Assembly: GCA_958298945.1 (NCBI GenBank)
Contig: OY282605.1
Coordinates: forward strand, 7,277,811 to 7,341,810
Origin: Atherix ibis
Lineage: Eukaryota; Arthropoda; Insecta; Diptera; Athericidae
Reading direction: 5' to 3'
DNA length: 64,000 nt
Shown here: positions 32,601-44,159 of the stretch, piece after piece
How the letters are laid out: each line of letters opens with the position of its first letter
Numbering within the stretch: the first letter of the stretch is position 1
Notes under the pieces: model-generated
Told to the model about the DNA's origin: nothing
The model's database searches: none
What the model saw: the letters and a program-made list of their open reading frames with translations, nothing else
Position numbers and translations under genes: made by a program

Positions 32601-33754
32601 TACTTACAAATTCACTTCTATAATTAATTCGAAAAAAATTTAATTTTGAAAATGCACTTAACCTTTACATATGAATACAGAGAGTAGAGTTTAATATTTT
32701 TATAGTTATTTTTTTATTGCTTTAAAATTTCTGAATAATTTGCAGTCATGTATCATTCGATGTAAGGGCAAATATACTCTCTGATGGATGCGTCTGTCAT
32801 TAGTGAGTTTCCCATTGCATTCTCTACATTGCATGTCATCCATCGACCCACCTAGCTCTCTGCCATCAAACCTATTAAACATTCCACGAAACCCCACCAC
32901 CAGCACTTGAAGGTGTGTATTTGCGCTACTTTAGAGTATTCCTGTGTGCATTATCAAAAGAGTATTGCCATCGAAAATGGATTTTTAATTCCCAGGATTC
33001 GCAACTTTGTCGAGATGCACTGAAACTAAAAATTTGACTTCAATATTGCTCCTTTTCGAATGAATGAAGAAACACAGCACGTCCAAAATTAACATTTCCA
33101 TTTGGAATTTGAAGCTGATGAGATTTGGCCATTTTCGATTCCATCTTCATTTGTGAATTCTGTACGTGCAGCTAATTTTCTATTCTGATTGATTTTGGGG
33201 AAAAAACAAGGTGAACTCAAGAAGTCAGAGGGGCATGCATGTTATCCCATTTTATGATGAACCTTTTGTGAGTATTAGCTAGTCTTATCTGGGAGAAATG
33301 GCACGATAGCGTAACGTACTTGAAACAACCTTGCACTCATTCGCCTTTCTTATTCGGGGTCTCTTAAAGAATTCAAGGTCTCGCGTTTCACTTTAAAGGA
33401 ATGAAAAAAATATAAAAATGTTAATTTGCGATTGCATGCCGCCGCCAAAGTGTAACCCCATTTTCATATGTGCAGACTGAACTTTTAGAAAAAGAATAAG
33501 AGGCGAACTATGCAAAAAAAAACAAACCATGTGAACCATCGTCATACCTACCGGAGGTGTTGAAGTTGTCGGTTAATCACTTGCACGATGTTTTCTTGTT
33601 AAGATGTTGTACGTTGAGAATTGCTCTACCAAGTTTTGGTGGGATCTCATCCTCCGTTCATCATGCAAGTTTGTATCTTGTGCTCAGCGTTATTCCATCT
33701 CGCCACAAAGTTTTGTTGTTGTAGTAGAAATGATTACAAACTTAAAAAACAACA
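32601..33754. other. Unassigned DNA
   Basis: A minus-strand frame at 32706-32906 contains GSMDDMQCRECNGKLTNDRR, protein-like but unrecognised. 33000-33750 holds no identified element; composition is more balanced than in the neighbours. Confidence 0.4.
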
Positions 33755-34119
33755 AGAAATTTTTAATAGTAAGTTAACTTAAATATTACGTTACTAACTG
33801 CGGGAAGTACCCCTTCATTCGTCTTCACCGGCGATTCCTCCTGATCAAAATTGTTTAAGAATTTATGTTTTTTCAAAGAAAGAAAACAACAATTATAATT
33901 GAAAGAATCGAAAACAGTTTACGTTTTCTAGAAGATTTGAAGATGATGAATATGCAATGTTGAATATTTATGTTTATAGTTAGACGTTGATGCTGCTGCC
34001 CTCTGTCAAATGCGTAACTGCTGCTGCCCTCTGTCAAATGCGTAGCTTGTCATGTTTGGTCTTCTCTGATTAACCTTTTCTTTTTTCTTAACCTTTTTTT
34101 TCGTTAAGTCATTTAATCT
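33755..34119 (+). repeat. Family B-associated upstream segment
   Basis: This matches 15345-15538 and 58130-58300 (TTAATAGxAAxTTAACTxAAATATTAC, ACAATTTATGTTTTT, CATGTTTGGTCTTCTCTGAT). It leads directly into a family B left end. It contains a 28-bp tandem duplication, CTGCTGCCCTCTGTCAAATG, at 33991-34046. Confidence 0.65.
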
Positions 34120-36201
34120 CTTAGATTATAGAAGAACTGGATATGCGTCTACATAAAAATTCTGTCCAAATTTCGTTGGCAATACATTTGGAAGAACGCA
34201 CGCACATGCAAAAAATATGAGAAACGGCGTAATTCAGTGGAGGCCAATTTTAAATTTCAAATCAAGAAAAAAATTTCATTTATTTTTTTTAAGACGACGA
34301 ACAGGAAGACAGGAACAAAATATGATGGTAGCAGAAGAGGTGTTATTAGGGCTGCCATATTACATTTTTCGTCTATGTTGAAATTTTGCAACAGCTCCTT
34401 GTGTTTATTGAATTTTTATAATAACTAACAAAAAAAAATCGATTTTCTGTTTTTTTTAAAAATAGTTTTTATAGATTTTGAGACATTAAAAAAAATGTGT
34501 GCAAATTAGGAATGATAAAAATAATTTCTTTTTTAGGATCATTTTGAAAAGAAATGCAGAATAGAAATTAGGTTAGATTAGGTTAGACGTTCACTGGTTA
34601 GTCTAGATTAAGTAAAATAAGGTTAGGTAAGACGAGAAGTGAGGTTAATTAAATGAGTAGATTAGGTTTACATGCGGTAAGTTAGATGAGAGGTATGATG
34701 AAGGAAAATAAATGAGGTCTAGCCAAGGAATTTTAGGTTAGATGAGGTAGATTAGTTTAGGTGAGAGGTTAGGCAAGGCTAGGTAAATGAGGTTAAGTCA
34801 AAGTAGGTTAGGCTAAGATAAGGTCAGATTATATTAGTAAGATTAGGTCAGATGCGGTTATATTAGCTAAGATAAGTAAGGATAGGTTTATTATTAAAAA
34901 TTGTCACAAATATTGGTTTGGGGAGTAAAAATAAATTTATTTTTCTTACTTTTATTTCAAGACTTTATTTAACATGGTTCGGATTGTCCGATTTGGGTCA
35001 AATATGCACCATTCTAAAATTGCAAAATGATTAAATAGAGAGAATGTGATATTATGTTGAAATTAAAACCACACCACAACTTAGTAAATATAAATTTTAA
35101 TGTTAAACAAGCATTTGTAGATGTTGAAAACTTCTCTATAATATAAATGTGTGTTTGTGAATTGAAATGTTAATTTAAATAGGCATTGTGCATTTAAATT
35201 CAATTAAAAAATAAAGCATTTAGTTTGGCAAATTTTTACAACACTTTCAAAAGTGTTCTTTAAGAAGCCAAAGGACTTTTGTACGCTATCCAAACTGTTT
35301 GATGTGAATTCTCCTTCTAAAGCTGAAAGACAGTCTTCCTAATGCCAAGCTTAAAAACAATAAAGCCTGATATGTATTCGACCACTTTTTCACAATATTC
35401 TCTAAGTGCAGATGGGTTAAGTAAATATCCCATTTGCACTTAAGTTCCCTGCAATTTTCCTACACACACTTTACGTACACCGGCACCGAACTATTTTCTC
35501 GTAAACATTGCACTGTCAAAATCGCATTTGTTTAAGTTTTTTAATGACGAACTTTCCATTTTTGGACCAAATAAATCATTAAATGCTATTTAAACTTCAT
35601 CACAAACTAAATTTTTGTTAATTTCTCTAGTAAAAATGAAGATGTCAACTTATTGAAAGAAAAAAATTCCCGCCTTCCTCATTTCGTTGAATTACCAGTA
35701 ACCCATATTCTGAAATAAAAACTTCGTAATAAATGGCAGCAACAATAAAACCATTTATATAAATGCTCACTTTTTCGTAAATACTTCAAAAAAGATAAAA
35801 ACCACAGTTCCGATAAATGCCAAAATAACCACCTTTAAAACAACAAAACAAGTATGCAAGCATTTCCGTATGCTACCACTTTGATGGCGTATGTTAAAAC
35901 TCTCCGAAAATCTACAAAATTGAGGCGTTTGATATTTACGAAATAAATTGCCTGTTGTTGTGTTTAAATTGTATTTTTGTTTGCAATAATTCAATTAAAA
36001 TGAATATTGGAATTCAATAAATTTCCCATACGCAAAACTAGATGACAGTGGGTGTCATGTCTGCATAAAAAAATCTACACAAATGTATGCAAGTAGTACG
36101 ATTTCTCGCCGCTTTTGCAATATAATTTTTTAGACACAAAATTGCCTATGCATATACGAAAATCTGACGTAGGGGCCTATTCAGATATTCTTTAATCTAA
36201 G
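34120..36201. mobile_element. Family B element, best complete copy (2.1 kb)
   Basis: The left end CTTAGATTATAGAAGAACTG is at 34120 and the inverted right end (CAGATATTCTTTAATCTAAG) finishes at 36201. In order: a left unit up to about 34450, the degenerate GGTTAG tract at 34567-34890, AT-rich sequence to about 35440, and the conserved right half with CACTTTACGTACACCG, CCGTATGCTACCACTTTGAT at about 35866, and AAAAATCTACACAAATGTAT near 36070. No DDE motif or long frame is present. I cannot define a target-site duplication from the flanks. The superfamily is unknown; non-autonomous by inference. Confidence 0.75.
34567..34890 (+). repeat. Degenerate GGTTAG/GATTAGGTTAG tract inside family B
   Basis: About 320 bp rich in AGGTTAG, AGGTAAG and GATTAG, with an irregular 5-to-12-base period. 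It is matched copy for copy by 58660-58938, including TAGGTGAGAGGTTAGGCAAG. It resembles decayed insect telomere repeat (TTAGG) in composition but not in regularity. Confidence 0.8.
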
Positions 36202-37534
36202 TTTAACTTCCCCTAAAACGTCTAACCTTTACCCTCTCTTATCTCTTCTACTGGAAGTCATTTCGGTCCCACCTAAAAGGTCTGCATGAATTCCGCTAAT
36301 GAACTTCTTCATTCAGGAATGCACATTTCTCATTTAGAATAAATATTTTTTAAATTATGTAATTAATCGCAGACGCAAAGATGATGAGCTCTATTCGTTC
36401 TATTCGTTCTATTCGGTTGTACACGTAAGTAAACCCCTTCTTTCCTTTAGTTAATATCTTTCATAACTTGGATGGAACCCTCACTCTGCATATATGTTAC
36501 ACGTGTACCATCAAAGCAAAATGTTCATGCACTTTCGAACCATTCTGAAGCTGAAGAACTTCTGTGGCACCTTGCCTCGATTGCTTCTTAGCAGACAACC
36601 GAACAAAGTGTTGAACATGATGCCGCCAAACAAGAAATATTTCGACTGTGAACCATCGTCGTAGGTAAGAACTGCAATGCCGTGCAAAGTTGGTCGGTGC
36701 ATGCATGATTATTGGCGATATTTTTTATGCGAACAAATGCAATAATCAGACTTTAATGTTTATGTACATATATCTCACATAACTCATAACCATTGCATCT
36801 CGTTTGTTCTTTAATTTTTCTTATTCTTATTATTATTCAGTTTCTTTTAAAAAAAAATTTCCAATTGAGCCCAGAATCTGTCTGTAGTGATTAAAATTTC
36901 TTTCAAACTAATCGTTATAAGAGAAGCGGTGAATATTTCGACATCGTCAAATGCAATTCTGTAAAACTGTAGAAAAATACCATGAGTGGGAAAATTCCGC
37001 ATGATCAAAGTATAGGAGAACTTGACCGATCTGCTGCCAGTTTCTACCATTTAGATTTAGGATTGATGAAGATGTACAGACACTACACTACAACTGGTGA
37101 AAAGAGGGTGCACCTTCTTAAAGCGAACGAATTTCAATTTTTTACCCACCAGCCATAGTTGGCCTTATAATGTGTTAATTTAATTTTAAGAATTTATTCT
37201 TTTTTTCTTATGTTTTACCAATCTCCCCTTCTCCTCACCCCTCTTCCTGGCTAAGAGAAAAATTCACAGCATAATAAAATCTCGTTAACGATATAAAAAT
37301 TATTTGCGCTATATTTAAATGTCAAAATTCCAGCATAAATAATGAAGGTGGTAATTTTTAATTGATTTACGATTGCGCTTAATGGTCTGATTTATTATTT
37401 TAGTCTGGAAAAATATGTTAACCGTCGAAATTTAATAATTTTTTTTTTATGAATAATTGCATAAATTTGTTTATGATTATCAACCAATTTCAGTGGGTCA
37501 TAATTTTCGAAATCTATTTACTTAGAAATTTCAA
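36202..37534. other. Unassigned DNA with a multi-frame open stretch
   Basis: At 36470-36712 one plus and two minus frames are open together. The minus frame at 36702-36511 reads TLHGIAVLTYDDGSQSKYFL, then FGGIMF, and looks the most protein-like. The plus frame ends at a TAG overlapping GTAGGTAAGA (36656-36667). None is recognised. A minus frame at 36847-37050 is also unassigned. A threefold TTCTATTCG repeat precedes a donor-like CACGTAAGTA at 36424. Confidence 0.3.
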
Positions 37535-38720
37535 TTAATAATTTTTATAATGTACGAAATTATGAGTCTTTTGAAGTAAAAGATTAATTTTTTTTTGAAT
37601 GGTAAATTTTTATTTTGATACGAAATTCTTTCAAATTGTTTATCTTATAGAGTATATGGGTGATAAAATTTAACCAATCCACATAGGAATCTAAACGTAA
37701 CCAAGTTCAGATATTAAAATTTATGAAATTTAAAAAGTATTTTGATTATTATAACTTAGGATATAAAAAATTTCATGTACAAATTATTAACACTTTTCGG
37801 GTGTATGTTCAGTTTCAATTTTGATTAATATTGTTTTTTTTGTTTTTAAAGTTATTCTATTAATTAGAATTTCACCTTTTACTAAAAAAAAAGATAAAAT
37901 TTTTCCAAGTTATTTTTCTAACTTTCACATTTGAAAAAAATTATTCAAACCTAATATCAGGTCAGGTCATAGCCTTAGATTATAGAAGAACTGAATAGGC
38001 CTCTACACAAAAATGCTGTCCAAATTTTTTCGAGAATACATTCTTAAGAACTAAAATATAGTTTTTCTAAAATAACAAACTTCTAATTTACTGTCGTGAA
38101 GAATAAAAATATTTATTGCAAATTTATTAATTTATACTTATTTGTACGTAAATTATTTAAAATTTAATAAAAGCGCACTTAAACTTTCACTCCACGATAA
38201 GTATCTAAATTTTTAAAAAAAAGTTCGGTATGCAAGCAGTTCGGTATGCTACCACTTTCATGGAGGATGGCGTATTTTAAAACTCTCCGAAAGTCTACAA
38301 AATTGAGGTGCTTGATATTTGATTGATATTTAAAAAATAAATAATAAACCTAAAATATAATTGCATTTAATGTCAAAAGATTGGGAAAAAAATAAATATT
38401 GCCTTCTGGTTGTGTTTAAATTATATTTTTTCTTGATACATAAAAAATCTACACAAATGTAAGCAAGCAGTATGACTTGTTGCCACTTTTGCAATAGACT
38501 TTTTTAGATATAAAATTGCGTATACATATACGAAAATCTGACGTACGGGCCTATCCAGTTATTATTTAATTTAAGGTTATATCCCTGTCATTTGACAGCT
38601 GTCAAAAAAAACGTATATGTCATTAAGGTTAGCCATTTTACATTATGAATCAACCTAGCGACCATGGAATGTGTAGAAGATACGCCGATTGGGATTTTAG
38701 ATGTTTATAAGCGTATCTCT
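37535..38720 (+). repeat. Segmental duplication, first copy
   Basis: Sequence from ATTAATAATTTTTATAATGT through the family B element and into ATGAATCAACCTAGCGACCA is repeated in the same order at 41935-42930. Shared stretches include unique-looking DNA left of the family B end (ACGAAATTATGAGTCTTTT, AAATTTAAAAAGTATTTT). Therefore a block larger than any single transposon was duplicated. Confidence 0.85.
37974..38575. mobile_element. Family B short (MITE-like) copy with both ends
   Basis: A 602-bp element from CTTAGATTATAGAAGAACTG to GGCCTATCCAGTTATTATTT plus AATTTAAGG. It carries the conserved core TTCGGTATGCTACCACTTTC at 38240 and lacks the GGTTAG tract. No coding capacity. It is followed without gap by a family A 5' end. 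Confidence 0.8.
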
Positions 38721-40082
38721 AAAAAAACCACAATAACCTATGAATTGTATCCGTGAAAGTGACTGTCTAAAGGTGTTATTGGTTCATATTTCTTTGAAAA
38801 AATGAAGAAGAAAAGACAGTTACCGTTAATTCTGAGCACTATGATTGTATAATTTTTTTAAACTAAAGAAAATGGGATTTCCTCCAATTCTTCTTGATTC
38901 GTTTAGTTCATATACTTATCTGATAGGACCTATAACGTGTCTTTTTGTACTTGTTTATCAAGAGATTTTGAAGCACTTACCGGTGTTCCGCAGGGTAGCT
39001 ATATTGGCCCATTACTTTTTACTCTGGCCATTGATGACATTGTTTAAGTAATTAAGAACTCCGAAATTTTAATATTTTTCGGATGATATAAAACTTTTTT
39101 CAAAAACTAAAAATTTCAATGATGTCATCCCTGATTCAGTGGGATTTAAACTGATTTAATAATTCGTGCCCTTTAAATAGCCTTGTACTGAATTTGGATA
39201 AATCCTTGCATTTTCTCTTACAACTTTTCGGGATTTACAATTAAACGTGCACAAACTGCACCCAAAAAACTTGGGATTTTACTGGATCAAAATAATTTGA
39301 ATTTATTCCCCACATTAACAAAATTGTTGCTAAAGATAGTGCAGAATTAGGCTTTATAAAGCGTTAGTCAAGAGAACTTTCCTGTGTTAATACCTCAGTG
39401 GACTTATATTGTTTCTTAGTTAGACCTATTTTTGAGTATGCAGCTGTAGTTACAGTACCCAAATTAATCGTGTAGAATCGGTGTAACGTAACTTTGTTAG
39501 GTTTGCATTGAAGGATTTTCATTGGCTTGATCATTTCAGACTTCCTCCTTACACAGATCAGCTCAATTTGCTTCAAATCCCTACACACTGGAGAAAGGAC
39601 GCAAAGTTGCGGAATTTAGTTTTCATTCACCAACTTTAAAACTCAAAAATTGACTGTCAGGCACTTACAAATAGGATTTCGTTTAGACGGCCTTCTTCTA
39701 CGTCTAAGCTTAATTTGTTGTTAAAGCTTAAAGTCAAAAAATAAATAAAAAAAAGTCAAATTAAATAAAAAATGATTTTTTTTCGCCTGAACTTGAAAGA
39801 TTTTAACCTGAATCATATGTGGTTTTAACAAAACCCAAAAATACTACAAATTTTGGTTCACAGGATGCATAATTTCGAGATTTAATGATGTCAATTTTAC
39901 CTCCAAGCTTAGGCAATTTGCTGTCTTTGGAATTTTTCTTGTTGCGCTTTGCGAAAGATCATGTTTACGCAGACAGTCCTATGCATAATGCCAATATTAC
40001 GAAATAAAAATTCCATCAAAATCAGAATTTTAAAGTTTGTTTTATTTAACTCTTTATTTTCTGTAAGCCCAAATTGGATAAC
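38573..40082 (+). mobile_element. Family A element interrupted by a LINE
   Basis: The 5' part (TCATTTGACAGCTGTCAAAA at 38586, mid-transposase block at 38735-38860) is cut at about 38870 by non-LTR sequence. It resumes at about 39780 with the next transposase region (CATATGTGGTTTTAACAAAA, ATGATGTCAATTTTACCTCC). It ends in GCCCAAATTGGATAAC at 40082. The two halves meet in the expected order, so the LINE went in after the DNA transposon. The 5' terminal repeat is partly deleted at the junction with family B. Confidence 0.75.
38870..39770 (+). pseudogene. Jockey/CR1-like reverse transcriptase fragment
   Basis: Plus strand: MGFPPILLDSFSSYTYLIGP in one frame, then after a frame change LTGVPQGSYIGPLLFTLAID (38970-39045), the conserved RT block 4 motif. 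FFDDIKLFSKTKNF at about 39070-39110 corresponds to the active-site xxDD box, with Phe at the usual Ala/Ala-Asp position. LVRPIFEYAAVV at about 39415 matches the RT thumb region. It ends in an A-rich tail near 39735-39770. Several stops and frame changes; inactive. The A-rich end and 5' truncation fit target-primed integration. Confidence 0.85.
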
Positions 40083-41934
40083 AATTTTCACAATGACACT
40101 AAATCGTTACAATAAAAAAACGAAAATTGGAGAAGATACTGGACTTTCTCTACCTTTAGAAAGGTTTATTTTTTTACTAAGACCCACCCAAACCGAAACA
40201 AATTCAAAATGATTAAAAACATAAAGAAAATATTATTGTATAAATACTCATGATCAAAACTATTTCTTATGTGACCAATAAAATTAATATTTTTAAAATG
40301 TAATAAAAAAAAAATTCTTTACACCTTTTCCTGAATCTTCTAATTTAATGATTATATCGGCTTAGGAATTTTCTAAGCACTTATCTTAGAAGTGTTGCTA
40401 TAATCAACACCTTCTTCTGAGACTGTTAATACTCGAAATGAAGAAAAAAAAAACAAATATTAATATAGGAACAAAATCATATGGAATAGAAAAGAGAATT
40501 TAAGAGGACTCTCGCCCTCTTTTATACTTGTAGCTGCAAAAGAGATCGTATGTACCATAAATATTCTCTTCCCATTAAATCTGGTGGTGGTATTTAGATC
40601 AATTTTATTGAGTAAGTACGATTTTTATGAATACTTCTCTCTGTGGCTATAAATGTCAAAATATTTAATTTAAATCTGATTTGATCTTTTATCAGCCATG
40701 TGTGTGAGAGTGTGTGGGAGTGCGTAGATACTTTTATTTTTTTTGAATTGAAAAAAGCAGGGCCGGCAAAAAAGAAAAAGAAAATTTATAAATAGGTAGT
40801 TGTTTTTTTTTGTTTTTTTTTTGTATATTATATTAATAGACTTTCTTTTCGTTTTTTGAACATAAAAATGCAGGAGCAGTCCTCTCCTCCCCCTTTAAAA
40901 TTTTCTCTTTGATCTTGATCTGCAGGTGTACAAAAGAGAGAGAAAAAATAACGTAAAAGTCAAAAATCCTATCCTATATGAATTTATACCAGATAAGTCG
41001 AACGATCAAAAGTAAACATCGCATTAATGGTATAATAAAATTTCGGAAAATAACAATATTTATCGTAAAGATGCTATAAAAATATTTCTTTATTTTGAAA
41101 TTTTTTAAACTTATGCTTTGGTTAAGAGAGTGTCCAAAAACTAATTTACATTAACGCACATTCCCCAACCGGTGATGGCCTAAAAGTGGTGTGATTTTGT
41201 GTATAAGAAAAAAGTGGTCTAATCCGATCAGACGTGTGTGTGCTGTGCTGGGTGTGTTTCGTTTGGTTAACGATGCGTTCCGTTTCGATTCCGTTCCGTT
41301 TTGACGTATGCGTATCAATAGATACGAGTACAAATGCCGGCAAATTATTTACGATTGCGGTGAATGTTTATTAATTAAAAGGAAATTTTCCAAATGATTA
41401 CCAAAGAAATTACTCTGATTGAATTCGAATAGAAACGATTTAATAAAAATTATCAATAAAATCTTATATGAGGAAAATTGTTAAAATATTGCACTAAGAT
41501 TTTATTATCGTTAATAAATGTTAAGCCCCAAAACGTATTAAAATTTATGTAGTTTTGTATGCAATGCGTTGCGCGGTCATCTTTAGCGTGTTGTCCTTGT
41601 TGTCATGTATCGTCATGGTCATCGTCGTTATCTTCATTTGCCATTAAAAGAAGATTTAACTGTCGCAGTTGATTATATATGTTCCTATAAGGTTTTTTTC
41701 CTTGTCTTTCATGTTTTTATAGGCTCCCAATTTGCCTATGTAACAAGAAATATAACAAGTTTACCTTATGTTAGTTGGTAATAATCATGTCAGGTATGGG
41801 TTGGTGATAATTTAATAAATTAACTCTCATTGCCTATACCACTATCTATTTAAATTAACCACTGTCTATTTTTATATATTTTATGCATTTATCTACTTGA
41901 AATTAGCTTTAGCAAAATTGATTCGATTTTGATT
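40083..41934. other. Unassigned, low-copy-looking DNA
   Basis: No transposon family recurs here. Pyrimidine- and purine-rich stretches and a GTGTGTGAGAGTGTGTGG run at about 40700 are seen. 41150-41340 is GC-richer, with CGTTCCGTTTCGATTCCGTT; short frames on the minus strand are low-complexity. Possibly intron of the putative plus-strand gene. Confidence 0.4.
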
Positions 41935-42950
41935 AATAATTTTTATAATATACGAAATTATGAGTCTTTTTGAAATTGAAGATTAATTTTTTATAAATTG
42001 TAAATTTTTATTTTTATATGAAATTACTTCAAATTGTTTATTTTATAGAGTATAAGCGTGATAAAATTTAACTAATTCACATAGAAATCTAAACTGACGG
42101 ATTCACATATTAAAATTTATGAAATTTAAAAAGTATTTTCTCATTATTACTTGGGATATAAAAATTTTTTTTAAAGTTATTGTATTGATTGGAATTTTAC
42201 TTTTTACTTTTAGGCTGGTAACATTTTATTTAAAAGTTATTTTTCTAACTTTCATATTTGAAAAAAAAACCTATTCAAACCTACTATCAAGTTATAGCTT
42301 TAGATTATAGAAAAACCAGATAGGCCTCTACACAAAAATGTATCAAATTTTTTTCGAGAATACATTCTTAACACTTCCTATTCTAAAATAAAAACTTCCT
42401 ATTTAGTGTCGTGAAGAATAAAAATATTTATGCAAATTTATTAATTTATACTTACTTGTTCGTAAATTATTTAATATTTAATAAAACTGCACTTAAAAAA
42501 TAAAAATATTTATGCAAATTTATTAAATTATACTTACTTGTTCGTAAATTATTTAATATTTAATCACTCCACGAAGAGTATCTAAATTTTAAAAAAAAAT
42601 ATGCAAGCATTTCGGTATGCTACCACTTTCATGGAGAATGGCGTACTTTAAAACTCTCCGAAAGTGCTTGATATTTACAAAATGAATAATTTACAATTGC
42701 ATTTAATATGAGAAGATTGGAAAAAAATAAAAATTACTTTCTGTCGTGTTAAAATTATATTTTTGTTTGGAATAAGTAAGTTAAAATGGATGTTAGTGGG
42801 TGTCATGTCTACATAAAAAATTCTACACAAATGTTAGCCATTTTATATTATGAATCAACCTACCGACCATGAAATGTGTAGAAGATACGCCGACTGGGGT
42901 TTTAGATGTTTATTAGCGTATCGCCAACAACCTGTGAAGAAGCCATTGTA
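41935..42950 (+). repeat. Segmental duplication, second copy, with family B element
   Basis: Mirrors 37535-38720. It includes a family B left end at 42298 (TTTAGATTATAGAAAAACCA) and core at 42608-42665, but the right terminal repeat is deleted. The family B piece runs at about 42832 straight into the family A 5' coding start (ATGAATCAACCTACCGACCA). An internal tandem duplication of about 80 bp (AAAAATATTTATGCAAATTT twice) lies at 42419-42560 and is absent from the first copy. Confidence 0.85.
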
Positions 42951-43298
42951 CTTGAAATCAGCTGATGTGAAATTTGTTTAGTTTTTGATTAAATGGGCCT
43001 ATTTTTTTGGAATATTGCTCGAGAATTGTATATCCGAAATAGGTTATTTGTTTGATTTGCATTTGAAATTAAACCAACGTAAACTCAGCCTCATGGGTTT
43101 GTAGTATTTAAAATAATTTTTTTCTGTCAGCTAAAGTGATTGGTAATTAGAAATGGTTAAAATAAGTGCATCAATTTTTACTTGATGTGTAGTTTATTGG
43201 TGATAAAAGATTTTTTTATTTTTATGAGAATTTATTTTTTGTCTAACTAAAAATAATTTTAACACATTTTTTAATAATTTTTTCTCTCTCTCTTTCCA

Positions 43299-43300
43299 GG
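43299..43300 (+). promoter_or_regulatory. Candidate recursive splice site (ratchet point)
   Basis: TTTTTTCTCTCTCTCTTTCCAG is a long pyrimidine tract ending in a consensus acceptor at 43299. It is followed with no intervening base by a consensus donor, GTAAGC, at 43300. A CTAAC branch-point-like sequence lies about 50 bases upstream, near 43247. This juxtaposed 3'/5' splice site is the signature of zero-length-exon recursive splicing known from long Drosophila introns. A further donor-like site, ACTGTAAGTAT, lies 45 bases on at 43345. If real, the window is inside a long plus-strand intron. Confidence 0.55.
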
Positions 43301-44159
43301 TAAGCATCACAATTTTCAAAAGTTTATAGTTTTATTTATTTACTGTAAGTATATTTATTTTCTATTAAAATATATGGGACTTTCTGCAATAAAATTTTAT
43401 ACTATTTATTAAGGAAAATAAAATTTTCATATTTTTTAAGCTAAAATTTTTGTATAATAATTTTTTCTAGGGTAAAGAAAATTCCATGCCATTTTTCCAA
43501 GAATTCCATTTGAGATTTTTCTTTTCATATAGTAGACTTTATTTTTTAAGGATCAAATTGTTAGATGATTTTAAAAGGAATCTTGATGATATTATCATAA
43601 TTTACATAAAAACCATAATATTTTTATGTATTCACTTATATTTATTTAAGCTTTAATATATATTGTGTAGTATTGTAAGAATTTTATATCATAGAAAGTA
43701 TATGAAAAAGGAAAATGGGATGTTTTCGTCGTCTTACATTACGGAAAAATTCCAAGTGCTCTTAAGCAAATAAACATTTACACATAATCTGAATACTGTG
43801 AATAGCAATAGTGACTAAAGTTTTTGATCTTAAAGTGATAAGGATTATTCCTTTTTTTTCTCCTAAAGTGTTATCGAATTTGTGCTTGGAAAAGCAATGT
43901 TAAATAAAATACATTTTAAATTTAGATACTGCTTGGTTTTCGATCCTTTTAAAGTGATTTTCGATAAGTTTTTTTTGAACATTTCATGGTGTAATTTGAC
44001 CAATGCTGTCAAATAATATCGTTTGTAGAAGTCAATTGACGTCATCAAATCTTGAAATTATGCGTTCTGGGAATTATTTGCGCTTGGAAGTGAAAATTTA
44101 TCGTGTTGTGTGGCTTGAAAGCGCCGTTTTCTTGGAAACCACATATAATCAAGATTGTA

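Noticed and set aside
34567..34890. Interstitial telomere
   Set aside because: Period is irregular and the tract is inherited within family B copies, so it is not evidence of a chromosome-end fusion.
36511..36702. Kelch-like reading of YFLFGG
   Set aside because: A single FGG-type match without the flanking repeat pattern is not enough to name a kelch domain.
41146..41343. Minus-strand overlapping frames
   Set aside because: Threonine/arginine-rich translations arise from GTGTGTG and TTCCGTT simple repeats.
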